Below, piece after piece: positions 24,640-32,166 of a DNA stretch of 64,000 bases. Position 1 is the first letter of the stretch. Each line of letters begins with the position of its first letter. The stretch comes from Amycolatopsis eburnea (GTDB lineage Bacteria > Actinomycetota > Actinomycetes > Mycobacteriales > Pseudonocardiaceae): positions 62,001 to 126,000 of the forward strand of contig NZ_RSEC01000039.1 in the NCBI RefSeq assembly GCF_003937945.1. The letters are read 5' to 3'. Below the pieces are notes generated by a model. The model worked only from the letters and a program-made list of their open reading frames with translations, ran no database searches and was not told where the DNA came from. A program made the position numbers and the translations under genes.

Positions 24640-25997
24640 GCCGAACCTGCCAGGGCTTTCTCGGGGGCTTCCGCCACGGGTTCGGGCTTCTTCGCCGGCT
24701 CAGCCGGCCGGACGGGGTGGGTCAGGACGGCGCCGACGATCTCCTGGCCGGCGTCGGCGCAGGCCTCGGCGAGCCGGACCAGCTCCCACGCGGTGCGGGT
24801 GCCGGCGCCGAGGACGACCAGGACGCCGGAGTCGGGACCGGCGTCCGGCACGGTCGGCCGCGCGGGCGAGAACTCGAAGACGCGCAGCGGCACGGACAGC
24901 CGGTCGGCCAGCCGGGCGAGCTGCTGCGCGGCCAGGCGGCCGGTCTCGTCGTCGTCGCCGACCAGGAGCAGGACGTCGGCGGGGCCGGTGGACAGCCGGG
25001 CCAGCACCCGCCGGTAGCGGATGTCGCGGTTGACCTCGTCGGCCGAGGTCGCCACCGGCGGCAGCACCCACGGCCGGTCGCCGCCGAGCAGCCGCCGCAC
25101 CTTGCCGGCGAAGCCGGTCGCCGGGAGCTGGTCGCCCTGCGGCGTCGTGACGTCGACGCCGGCGAGGATCGGCGCGCCGAGCGCGGACGCGATCTGCGGT
25201 TCGCCGCGCAGCCGCCGGTCGGCGCGGGCGCTGAACAGGTGGCCGAAGACGCCGGCGAGGAAGAACAGCACCGCGCCGCCGACGGCGAGCTGCGTCAGCG
25301 TCGGCGCGGCCGCCCCGTCCGGGCGTTCGGCGCTGCCCATCACGACGGTGTTGCCGATGCCGGTGGCGAGGTCGGCCTGGTTCAGGTCGTTGATCGCCTG
25401 CTCCAGCGACGTCCGCAGCCCTTCGAGCTGGGTGCGGACCTGGACGCTCTCGACGGTCAGGTCACCACCGACGCCCTTGGCGATGTCGCTGATCTTCTCG
25501 GTGGTCAGCTTGACCTGGTTGCGCAGCGTCTCGCGCTGCTCCTGGGCCAGCTGCACCGACGCGTCCGCGGAGTTGCTGGCCAGCTGCCCGGAGTACTTGA
25601 CGAACTGCTGCGCGACCTGGTCGGCGAGCTGCTGGGCGTGCTCGGCGGTGTCGGCCGAGACGGTGATCGTCACGACGTTGCCGTTCGCCACCGACGTCTT
25701 GACCTGCTTCTTCAGGTCGGCGCCGGTGGGGTGCCAGGCCAGCTGCGCGGCGGCGCGGTCGAGGACGACCGAGCTGGTCGCGACCTCGGCCTGGGTGAGC
25801 AGCTCGTCGGCCTGCCGCGGTCCCTGAAGCAGCACGCTCGACGACGTCTGGTAACCCGGCGAGAGCAGGAACGACGCCGCGGCACCGACCGCGGCGCCCA
25901 GGACGGCGAGGGCGGTCAGCAGCCGCCATCGCCGTCGGACGACCTGCCCGATCAGGGCCAGGCGCACCGTGTCTTCAGTCAACGGCGGTATCTCCAT
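24636..25997 (-). CDS. Wzz-like polysaccharide co-polymerase, second copy
   Basis: 453 residues. Helices near 24-46 and 233-255 bracket a helical extracytoplasmic domain (SADTAEHAQQLADQVAQQFV). The cytoplasmic C-terminal part again looks like an ATPase/BY-kinase fold: DVLLLVGDDDETGRLAAQQL stands where a P-loop would be, but G-x4-GK-S/T is missing, and QEIVGAVLTHP resembles the terminal strand. It is shorter than its neighbour and shares architecture rather than close identity. The pair probably forms a hetero-oligomer controlling polymer length (inference). It is separated from the upstream GT4 by 109 bases. Confidence 0.8.
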   Translation of the reverse strand: MEIPPLTEDTVRLALIGQVVRRRWRLLTALAVLGAAVGAAASFLLSPGYQTSSSVLLQGPRQADELLTQAEVATSSVVLDRAAAQLAWHPTGADLKKQVKTSVANGNVVTITVSADTAEHAQQLADQVAQQFVKYSGQLASNSADASVQLAQEQRETLRNQVKLTTEKISDIAKGVGGDLTVESVQVRTQLEGLRTSLEQAINDLNQADLATGIGNTVVMGSAERPDGAAAPTLTQLAVGGAVLFFLAGVFGHLFSARADRRLRGEPQIASALGAPILAGVDVTTPQGDQLPATGFAGKVRRLLGGDRPWVLPPVATSADEVNRDIRYRRVLARLSTGPADVLLLVGDDDETGRLAAQQLARLADRLSVPLRVFEFSPARPTVPDAGPDSGVLVVLGAGTRTAWELVRLAEACADAGQEIVGAVLTHPVRPAEPAKKPEPVAEAPEKALAGSA

Positions 25998-26106
25998 TCC
26001 TGAGACGGGTACGCCGAACGGGGTCGGTGAATCGGCCGGTTACCCGAACCGTCGTCGGACCGGGAGCATTGGTTACACGTCCGGTGAGTTCTTGACCGAA
26101 CGGCGA

Positions 26107-27297
26107 TCAGGACTTCACAGCGTGCTCATACGCGGCGATGAGGTTCTTCGCCGAGTTCTCCCACGAGAGCGCGCCCGCGACCCGCGCCTGCCCCAGCTTG
26201 CCCATCCGGACGCGCTCCTCGGGGTCGTCGAGCAGCTGGGAGACGAGCTTCGCGAACGCCGACTCGTCGTTGGCCGGGGCGTACACCGCCGCGTCGCCGG
26301 CCGAGACGCGCGCCTCGCGCAGCTCGAACGAGACGATCGGCTTGCTCATCGCCATGTACTCCATGACCTTGTTCATCGTGGAGACGTCGTTGAGCGGGTT
26401 CAGCGGGTCCGGCGACAGGCAGACATCGGCGGTCGAGAGGTAGCGGACCAGGTCCTCGTCGGGGATCCGGCCGGTGAACTCGACCTGGTTGGCCAGCCCG
26501 AGCTTCGCCGAGAGCGCGACCATGTCGTCGAAGGCGTCGCCCGAACCGACGAACACCGCGTGCCAGTCGGTGCGCCCGACCTCGTCCCGCAGCTTCGCGA
26601 GCGCGCGCAACGCGTAGTCGACGCCGTCCTGCGGGCCCATCACGCCGAGGTAGGCCAGCATGAACGGCTTGCCCTGCTTCAGCTCGGGCTCCGCCGGGAC
26701 CTCCTTGAACCGCTCGACGACCGGGGCGCTGCGCACCACGAAGACGTCCTCGGGCCGCTTGCCGCCGCGGATCCGGGCGACCTGCTTGTAGCTCTCGTTC
26801 GTCGAGATGACGACGTCGGCGGCGCGGTAGGTGGCGCGTTCGAGTGCGCAGACACCGCGGTAGAGCAGGTCCTGGCCGCGGTCGAAGCGCGAGAGGTACA
26901 GCTCGGGGCACAGGTCGTGCTGGTCGAAGATGAACTTCGCGCCTTGGCGCTTCAGCACCTTCGCGACCAGGTACAGCAGGTCCGGCGGGTTGCAGGCGTG
27001 CACGACGTCGACCGGGCCGACCTTGCGGGCCAGCCGCAGCGTGTGCCACAGCGCGCTGCCGTACTCCTGCAGGTAGCCCGCGGGCCCGCCGGTCGCCGCC
27101 TTGAGCGGGTACCGGTGGATGTGGACGCCGTCGACGACGGCTTCGGGCTCGGTGTCGCGTTTCGTGCCCTGCGGGCAGATCACGTGGACTTCCCACCCGG
27201 CGTCGCGCAGGGTCGTGGACTCCTGCCAGACCCGCCGGTCGAAGGGAACGGACAGGTTTTCGACGAGGATGAGCGCTTTACCAGGCAAGGCCGGCAT
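26107..27297 (-). CDS. Glycosyltransferase family 4
   Basis: 396 residues, GT-B fold. The N-terminal ILVENLSVPFDRRVWQES and DVVHACNPPDLLYLVAK are typical of WbuB-like/EPS GT4 enzymes. The donor half has MLAYLGVMGPQDGVDYAL and MNKVMEYMAMSKPIV, where the usual EX7E element is modified. It follows the AlgD-type gene with a 20-base overlap (27278-27297), which supports co-transcription and suggests it may use the sugar nucleotide made by that enzyme (inference). The start is ATG 27297; an in-frame TTG at 27309 would add four residues. Confidence 0.85.
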   Translation of the reverse strand: MPALPGKALILVENLSVPFDRRVWQESTTLRDAGWEVHVICPQGTKRDTEPEAVVDGVHIHRYPLKAATGGPAGYLQEYGSALWHTLRLARKVGPVDVVHACNPPDLLYLVAKVLKRQGAKFIFDQHDLCPELYLSRFDRGQDLLYRGVCALERATYRAADVVISTNESYKQVARIRGGKRPEDVFVVRSAPVVERFKEVPAEPELKQGKPFMLAYLGVMGPQDGVDYALRALAKLRDEVGRTDWHAVFVGSGDAFDDMVALSAKLGLANQVEFTGRIPDEDLVRYLSTADVCLSPDPLNPLNDVSTMNKVMEYMAMSKPIVSFELREARVSAGDAAVYAPANDESAFAKLVSQLLDDPEERVRMGKLGQARVAGALSWENSAKNLIAAYEHAVKS

Positions 27298-28594
27298 ATC
27301 CCTCTTCAAGGCGACGCGTCGCCGCGTCGGGCAGGCGGACGAGGTCGACGAGCACCCGGTCGCCGCCGTGCGGCAGGGCCGCCAGCACGTCCGGGTCCTT
27401 GCAGCCGACGACGAGGACGTCGGCGTGGTCCACGACTTCTTCGACGGACCCGGCGAGCAGCTGGCCGAGGTGCGGCAACCGGCCCTCGATGTATTCGCGG
27501 TTCGCGCCCATCAGCCGCGAGAGGCTGACGTTCGCGTCGTAGATCTTGAGGTCGTAGCCCTTGCCGAGCAGCTTCTCGGCCAGCTCGACCAGCGGGGACT
27601 CGCGCAGGTCGTCGGTGCCCGGCTTGAACGACAGCCCGAACAGCCCGACCTTGCGCTTGCCGGTGCGCGCGACCAGGTCGAACGCGCGCTGCAGGTGCTC
27701 GTCGTTGGACGCGAGCACGTGCGACAGGATCGGCACGCTGACGTCGGCGCGGTGCGCGGCGTAGACCAGCCCGCGCAGGTCCTTGGGCAGGCACGAGCCG
27801 CCGAAGGCGAACCCGGGCTTGAGGTAGGCCGGGCTGACGTTGAGCTTGGTGTCGGCGAGGAAGACGTCGATCACCTGGTGCGAGTCGAGGCCCAGCGCCC
27901 GGCAGATCGAGCCGAGCTCGTTCGCGAAGCCGATCTTCAGGCCGTGGAAGGAGTTGTCGGCGTACTTCGTCATTTCCGCGACCGGGATCGGCACGCGGAA
28001 GACCGGCCCCGGCAGGCCCTCGTACAGCGCCGCGACGGCGTCGCCGCTGGCTTCGTCGATCTCGCCGATGACCGTCTTCGGCGGGTCGAAGAAGTCCTTG
28101 ACGCTGGTGCCCTCGCGCAGGAACTCGGGGTTCACCGCGACGCCGAAGTCGACACCCGCGGTGCGGCCCGACGCCTTCTCCAGGATCGGGATCAGCAGGT
28201 CCAGGCAGGTGCCCGGCAGCATCGTGCTGCGGAAGACGACGGTGTGCCGCTCGCTCTTCTTCGCGAGCGCCTCGCCGATCTCCTCGGCGACGCGCTCGAG
28301 GTAGACCGTCGAGAGGCTGCCGTTCGGCGCCGACGGCGTGCCGACGCAGACCAGCGAAATTTCGCTGTCCGCGACGGCTTCCGCGACGTCGGTCGTGGCT
28401 CTCAGCGCGCCGCTCGCGACGACTTCGGCGGTCAGCTCGCCGATCCGCTCCTCGACCACCGGCGCCTTGCCTGCCGTGATGAGGTCGATCTTGACCGGGT
28501 TGACGTCCACGCCGACCACCCGGTGCCCCTGCCCCGCCAGGCACGCGGCGGAGACACAGCCGACGTAACCGAGCCCGAAGACACTGATCTTCAC
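27278..28594 (-). CDS. Nucleotide-sugar 6-dehydrogenase, GDP-mannose (AlgD) type
   Basis: 438 residues. The N-terminal NAD-binding FGLGYVG (6-12) is followed by the UDP-Glc/GDP-Man dehydrogenase central and C-terminal domains. GFAFGGSCLPKDLR contains the catalytic Cys268. The L after Cys, SERHTVVFRSTMLPG, FGVAVNPEFLREGTS and KVGLFGLSFKPGTDDLRESP follow the AlgD pattern rather than UDP-glucose dehydrogenases, which usually have GG(S/P)CFPKD. The reaction is a two-step NAD-dependent oxidation of the sugar C-6 to a uronate, probably GDP-mannuronate. GGAGG lies 7 bases before GTG 28594. It is the first gene of the exopolysaccharide operon; the 131 bases upstream probably hold its promoter. Confidence 0.85.
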   Translation of the reverse strand: MKISVFGLGYVGCVSAACLAGQGHRVVGVDVNPVKIDLITAGKAPVVEERIGELTAEVVASGALRATTDVAEAVADSEISLVCVGTPSAPNGSLSTVYLERVAEEIGEALAKKSERHTVVFRSTMLPGTCLDLLIPILEKASGRTAGVDFGVAVNPEFLREGTSVKDFFDPPKTVIGEIDEASGDAVAALYEGLPGPVFRVPIPVAEMTKYADNSFHGLKIGFANELGSICRALGLDSHQVIDVFLADTKLNVSPAYLKPGFAFGGSCLPKDLRGLVYAAHRADVSVPILSHVLASNDEHLQRAFDLVARTGKRKVGLFGLSFKPGTDDLRESPLVELAEKLLGKGYDLKIYDANVSLSRLMGANREYIEGRLPHLGQLLAGSVEEVVDHADVLVVGCKDPDVLAALPHGGDRVLVDLVRLPDAATRRLEEGYAGLAW

Positions 28595-28725
28595 GCCACA
28601 ACCTCCGCTTTTCCCGCGCGACCCATCCCTTGGTCGGCGGGCACCCCTGGATCGTTACCGCGAGGGTGGCGAACGGGGTAAAGCGTGAGACTGCCGTGAG
28701 GTGCAACGGTTAGCGCGCCACGAGT

Positions 28726-29412
28726 TCAGTTGCTGTTCACGAAAGTCGTTGCCAGGCTCTCGCCCTTGCTGATCGCGTTGGCGTGGTTCTCGATCGGCGA
28801 AACGGACGAGTTCTTGAAGCAGATGTACGTCACGCCGGAGTCGGTGCCGCCGTTGGAGGGGTCGGGGTTGATGCCGAGGTCCTTGGCCGTCGCGTAGGAC
28901 GCTTCGCCGATGATCTGCGACGGGCCGGTGTCGCCGATGACGGCGTACTCGACCTTGCCGTTGTAGATCACCGCGCAGGAACCGCCGCCCTTCAGCTTCG
29001 ACGACGTGTACTTCCAGATGCCGCTGGAGCTCGGCACGACGATGTAGGGCAGCTTCGCGGCGTTGAGCGCCTTACCGTCGGACTGGTGGAACGCGGTGTC
29101 GTCCTGGAAGCAGCAGTCGGTGTTTTCGTTGCACTGCGTGGTGCGCTGGCCGTCGCAGTCGATGTCCATGTCGGCTTTCCAGAACACGGCGCCGTTGGCG
29201 TCGCAGACGGCGACCGTCTTGCTCGAGACGTCTTCGTCGGTCTTGTACTTGCCGTTCGAAATCTGGTGGCAGCTGGTCGTCTTGGCCAGCAGCTGGGCCG
29301 CCGTCGGCCCGGCTTCGACGGTGGCCGGCGCGGCCGGCGCGGCGGTGGCGAGCGTGGCGGGCATCATGGCCGAGGCCAGCGCCAGGGTCGCGAGCAGGAT
29401 CAGTTTCCGCAT
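28726..29412 (-). CDS. Secreted glycoside hydrolase family 75 chitosanase
   Basis: 228 residues with a Sec signal peptide (MRKLILLATLALASAMM, cleavage near ATA-AP, about residue 25). The mature part carries the GH75 core: ADMDIDCDGQRTTQC (catalytic acid region around D81-D85), FHQSDGKAL, LPYIVVP, VEYAVIGDTGPSQIIGEAS and DSGVTYICFK. Several cysteines probably form disulfides outside the cell. It would cleave glucosamine-rich chitosan, for example from fungal walls. A CsnR-like palindrome lies just upstream of its start and predicts induction by chitosan oligosaccharides. It is monocistronic by position. Confidence 0.88.
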   Translation of the reverse strand: MRKLILLATLALASAMMPATLATAAPAAPATVEAGPTAAQLLAKTTSCHQISNGKYKTDEDVSSKTVAVCDANGAVFWKADMDIDCDGQRTTQCNENTDCCFQDDTAFHQSDGKALNAAKLPYIVVPSSSGIWKYTSSKLKGGGSCAVIYNGKVEYAVIGDTGPSQIIGEASYATAKDLGINPDPSNGGTDSGVTYICFKNSSVSPIENHANAISKGESLATTFVNSN

Positions 29413-29430
29413 TTCCGGTGCTCCCTTTAG

Positions 29431-29447
29431 TTAGGAAACTTTCCTTA
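29431..29447 (-). promoter_or_regulatory. CsnR-like operator palindrome upstream of chitosanase
   Basis: On the minus strand the 17-base site reads TAAGGAAAGTTTCCTAA, a near-perfect palindrome (one mismatch). It sits 19-35 bases upstream of the chitosanase start. It is almost identical to the TTAGGAAA-N-TTTCCTAA palindrome that I recall being described upstream of actinomycete chitosanase genes and bound by the ROK-family repressor CsnR. No csnR gene is present in the window. Confidence 0.65.
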
Positions 29448-29634
29448 CGGCGGCGGGGCACCAGGATGCACCGCGGGCGGCGCCGGGTTCAAGACCTCCG
29501 GGTGCGGGAATTTCCCATCATGCGGCCGGATTTGACGAAAAGGCTGCTCATCGGGCGCAGCTGCGGAAAAGTGGTCTGGACCGTGTTCCGGTCATCGGCA
29601 AAGCGGCTGGTCCGCCGACCGGACAAAACCGGCG

Positions 29635-30276
29635 TCAGCCGCGGCGGAACAGCCGCGTCACCCAGTGCGGCCGCCTGTGGCCGCCGTCGAGCACACCCTC
29701 GAGCCACTCGCCGTCGAGGTCGTGGCGCAGCTCCGTGCGGGCCTGCAGCCAGCCGTCGCGGCTGACCGCTCCGCCGTCGCTCGAGTAGACCCGCGTCGCG
29801 CCAGCCTGGCGCAGCCGCTCCAGCACCCGCTTGTCGTAGGCGCCGAACGGCAGCGAGTACCGCCGCACCGGCTTGCCGCACAGGTCGCCGAGGAGCTTCG
29901 GCGCGTCGGTCAGCTCGCGGCGGGCGTGGCGGTCGTCGAGCCGCCGCCAGTCGCGCGGCTCCCAGCCGTGCGACCCGATCTCCATGCCGGCGCGCACGAG
30001 CTCGCGCAGGCCGTCGCGGTCGAGGTAGCCGCGCTGCCCGAGGCGGCCGGCCAGCGGGAAGAACTCCGCCGTGAGCCCGCGGTCGAGCAGCCTCGGCAGC
30101 GCGATCTCGACGTCGGACTCGTTGCCGTCGTCGAAGGTCAGGTGGACGTCCTCCCGCTCGGCGACGTCGAGCACATCGTCGAACTGCTCGACGGTCAGCC
30201 AGCGCTCGTCTTCGCCCGGGTCGAGCTGGCGAGCCGGCCGGCCTATCCCGTGCACGGCGAGGACCACCGCCACCAT
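29635..30276 (-). CDS. Polysaccharide deacetylase (NodB-like) family protein
   Basis: 213 residues. The NodB motif 1 VHLTFDDGNESD (D-D metal/base pair) and motif 2 GSHGWEPRDW are present; the second histidine usual in S-H-x3-H is replaced by proline, so metal binding may be altered. YSLPFGAYDKRVL corresponds to motif 3 (R/P-x-G-x-Y). No signal peptide is convincing; the N-terminus (MVAVVLAVHG) is the first strand. It could deacetylate a cell-surface or nucleotide-linked amino sugar. GTG 30282, two codons upstream, is an alternative start. It lies downstream of the chitosanase promoter region in the same direction but about 220 bases away. Confidence 0.8.
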   Translation of the reverse strand: MVAVVLAVHGIGRPARQLDPGEDERWLTVEQFDDVLDVAEREDVHLTFDDGNESDVEIALPRLLDRGLTAEFFPLAGRLGQRGYLDRDGLRELVRAGMEIGSHGWEPRDWRRLDDRHARRELTDAPKLLGDLCGKPVRRYSLPFGAYDKRVLERLRQAGATRVYSSDGGAVSRDGWLQARTELRHDLDGEWLEGVLDGGHRRPHWVTRLFRRG

Positions 30277-30362
30277 TCCCACCGCCTGCCACCGCGAGTA
30301 GTCGATTTGTTACTTCGATTAATCGCCGTGGCAAACGGGTGAGTTACAGGTTCCGGACGGAT

Positions 30363-31199
30363 TCACCCCTTGCGAATCTCCAAGGTGCAGCACTTCGGGC
30401 CGCCACCGGCTTTCCGCAGCTCGGAGATGTCGACGTAAACCGGCTCGTAACCACGCTCCGCAAGCAAGCCACCCAATCGAGTGGCCTCCACGGGGAGGAC
30501 GACATTGCGGCCGTCGGAGACGCCGTTGAGGCCGAAGCATTCGGCGTCTTCCTTCGTCGCGTGCACGGCGTCCGGGAACAGCCGCTGGAGCACGCGGCGC
30601 GAGCCGGCCGAGAAGGCCTCCGGGTAGTAGACGATCTGCGCCCGCGTCGTGTCGGTCGCTTCCGCGAGCACGAACAGCGCCGTGTCGAGGTGGTAGTAGC
30701 GCGGGTCGACCAGCTGCAGCGAGACGACCGGGACCCCGAGGACCTCCTGCGCCTCGGCGTGCGCGGCCGGGTCGGTGCGGAAGCCGGTGCCGGCGAGCAG
30801 CAGGGAACCGGTCCAGGCGAAGTCGCCCTCGGCCTCGTTGATCTTCTCGGGCATGGTGATGTCGCGGTAGCCGTGCTCGACGAACCAGCGGCGGAAGTGC
30901 TCGGCCTCGGCGGCCCGCTGCGGCGCGCGGAACCGCGAGCCGAGCACGCGGCCGTCGACGACGGTGCCGGAGTTGGCGGCGAAGACCATGTCCGGCAGCC
31001 CGGGCTGGGCGTCGATCTCCTCGACGGTGTGGCCGAGGCGGCGGTAGGTGTCGCGCAGCTCGGTCCACTGCGCGACGGCGACGTCGGCGCTGACCGGCTG
31101 GGTCGGGTCCATCCAGGGGTTGATCACGTAGTCCACCGCGAAGTAGCGCGGCGGGCACATGAGGTATCGACGGGTGGTCGGTACACGCATCTCCTGCAT
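30363..31199 (-). CDS. Arginine deiminase/DDAH-superfamily amidinohydrolase
   Basis: 278 residues with the pentein fold. Substrate and catalytic landmarks are MVFAANSG (71-78), INEAEGDF (acidic pair), YYHLDTAL (H170, D172) and the C-terminal GGGPKCCTLE, whose Cys271 is the expected nucleophile. The family includes dimethylargininases, arginine deiminases, citrulline/arginine dihydrolases and related enzymes. It is divergent from an Lrp/AsnC regulator, an arrangement I recall for Mycobacterium tuberculosis Rv2323c/Rv2324, where it accompanies rocD. That supports arginine or citrulline catabolism; rocD is absent here. ATG 31199 is chosen, with ATG 31190 possible. Confidence 0.82.
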   Translation of the reverse strand: MQEMRVPTTRRYLMCPPRYFAVDYVINPWMDPTQPVSADVAVAQWTELRDTYRRLGHTVEEIDAQPGLPDMVFAANSGTVVDGRVLGSRFRAPQRAAEAEHFRRWFVEHGYRDITMPEKINEAEGDFAWTGSLLLAGTGFRTDPAAHAEAQEVLGVPVVSLQLVDPRYYHLDTALFVLAEATDTTRAQIVYYPEAFSAGSRRVLQRLFPDAVHATKEDAECFGLNGVSDGRNVVLPVEATRLGGLLAERGYEPVYVDISELRKAGGGPKCCTLEIRKG

Positions 31200-31264
31200 G
31201 GTTGCAGGGTAAGGCGCGCCTAATTCCGCAATCAATCGCTGTTCGCTGCGCACATCTGTGCTAA

Positions 31265-31720
31265 GTGTTGCGTGTGAACACCATCGACCAGCGAATCGTT
31301 TCGTGTCTCGTGGCGAACGCGCGCTCCAGCTACGCGGAGATCGGCAAGGTGGTCGGCCTGTCGGCGCCGGCGGTGAAGCGGCGGGTCGACCGGCTCCTGG
31401 AAACGGGCATCCTCCGGGGCTTCACGGCGGTGGTCGACCCGGAGGCGCTGGGCTGGGGAACGGAGGCGTTCGTCGAGGTCACGTGCCAGGGCAACATCAC
31501 CCCGGCGCGCATCCGGGCGCGGCTGGAGCCGCTGCCGGAGGTGGTGGCGGCGTACACGGTGTCGGGCGCGGCGGACGCGATCGTCCACCTGCGGGCGGCG
31601 GACATCCACCACCTGGAGACGGCGCTGGAGCGGCTGCGGGGGTTGGAGATCGTGGACCGGACGGTGTCGACCGTGGTGCTTTCGCGGCTGCTGGAGCGGC
31701 CGCCGACGCCGGAGGAGTGA
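31265..31720 (+). CDS. Lrp/AsnC-family transcriptional regulator
   Basis: About 151 residues. The N-terminal helix-turn-helix spans NTIDQRIVSCLVANARSSY and IGKVVGLSAPAVKRRVDRLL; a RAM ligand domain follows (VEVTCQGNITPARIRARLE, VVAAYTVSGAADAIVHL). Such regulators sense amino acids. The divergent amidinohydrolase 65 bases away is its probable target, with arginine, ornithine or citrulline as candidate effectors (inference). Three in-frame starts lie close together: GTG 31265, TTG 31268 and GTG 31274. No strong ribosome-binding site decides among them. Confidence 0.87.
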   Translation: MLRVNTIDQRIVSCLVANARSSYAEIGKVVGLSAPAVKRRVDRLLETGILRGFTAVVDPEALGWGTEAFVEVTCQGNITPARIRARLEPLPEVVAAYTVSGAADAIVHLRAADIHHLETALERLRGLEIVDRTVSTVVLSRLLERPPTPEE

Positions 31721-31726
31721 CGCCTC

Positions 31727-31760
31727 CGGCCCCCGTCTTCAAGCTTATCGGCGGGGGCCG
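31727..31760. terminator. Bidirectional hairpin between convergent genes
   Basis: CGGCCCCCG (31727-31735) and CGGGGGCCG (31752-31760) form a 9-bp GC stem with a 16-base loop. On the plus strand ACAGTTTT follows. It lies between the Lrp stop (31720) and the DUF2550 stop (31776), where a shared terminator is expected. Confidence 0.6.
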
Positions 31761-31775
31761 ACAGTTTTGCCGCGC

Positions 31776-32144
31776 TCAGCCCGCCAGCGCCCGCAGCACC
31801 AGCGAAGCCTCGTCCGGGTGCAGCCGCAGCTCCGTCCGCCCTCCCGCCGAGTGGAACGTCACCGCCTGGCGGTCGACCGCCTGCATCGTCAGCTCACCCG
31901 GGTCGAACGGCACCGGCTCCCCGCCCGGCGTACGCCACGTCGCCGCGCCCTCTCCGACCGCGATCCAGCCGCGGCGCTCCCGGCCCTCCGTCAGGTCCTC
32001 GGACCGCAGCACGCACGGCACCGACACCCGCTCCCCGCGCGCGAACGCCGCGGCCCTGGCCCGTCGGCGGCGGGCGCCGAACAGCTCCGTCATGTCGATC
32101 ATCGTCAGCAGGTTGCCGACCAGCACCACCAGCAATTCCCCCAT
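31776..32144 (-). CDS. DUF2550-family membrane protein
   Basis: 122 residues. One N-terminal membrane helix (GELLVVLVGNLLTMIDM) precedes a compact domain rich in R, E and G, with WIAVGEGAATWRTPGG and a conserved FHSAGGRTELRL strand. This matches the DUF2550 family, found across Actinobacteria, commonly near atp or mur genes, and of unknown function. Here it is detached from such neighbours and lies head-to-head with the enoyl-CoA hydratase, 22 bases apart. ATG 32144 starts at the membrane helix; longer readings add unlikely sequence. Confidence 0.75.
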   Translation of the reverse strand: MGELLVVLVGNLLTMIDMTELFGARRRRARAAAFARGERVSVPCVLRSEDLTEGRERRGWIAVGEGAATWRTPGGEPVPFDPGELTMQAVDRQAVTFHSAGGRTELRLHPDEASLVLRALAG

Positions 32145-32166
32145 GCACCACCAATACCCTGGCCCG

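Noticed and set aside
21000..25017. A 1345-codon plus-strand frame opposite asnB and the Wzz-like genes
   Set aside because: Same antisense effect; the minus strand carries complete enzymes with catalytic motifs.
27278..28594. UDP-glucose 6-dehydrogenase (ugd/tuaD) assignment
   Set aside because: The active-site sequence GGSCLPKD and overall pattern fit AlgD better; left without a gene symbol because activity is not proven.
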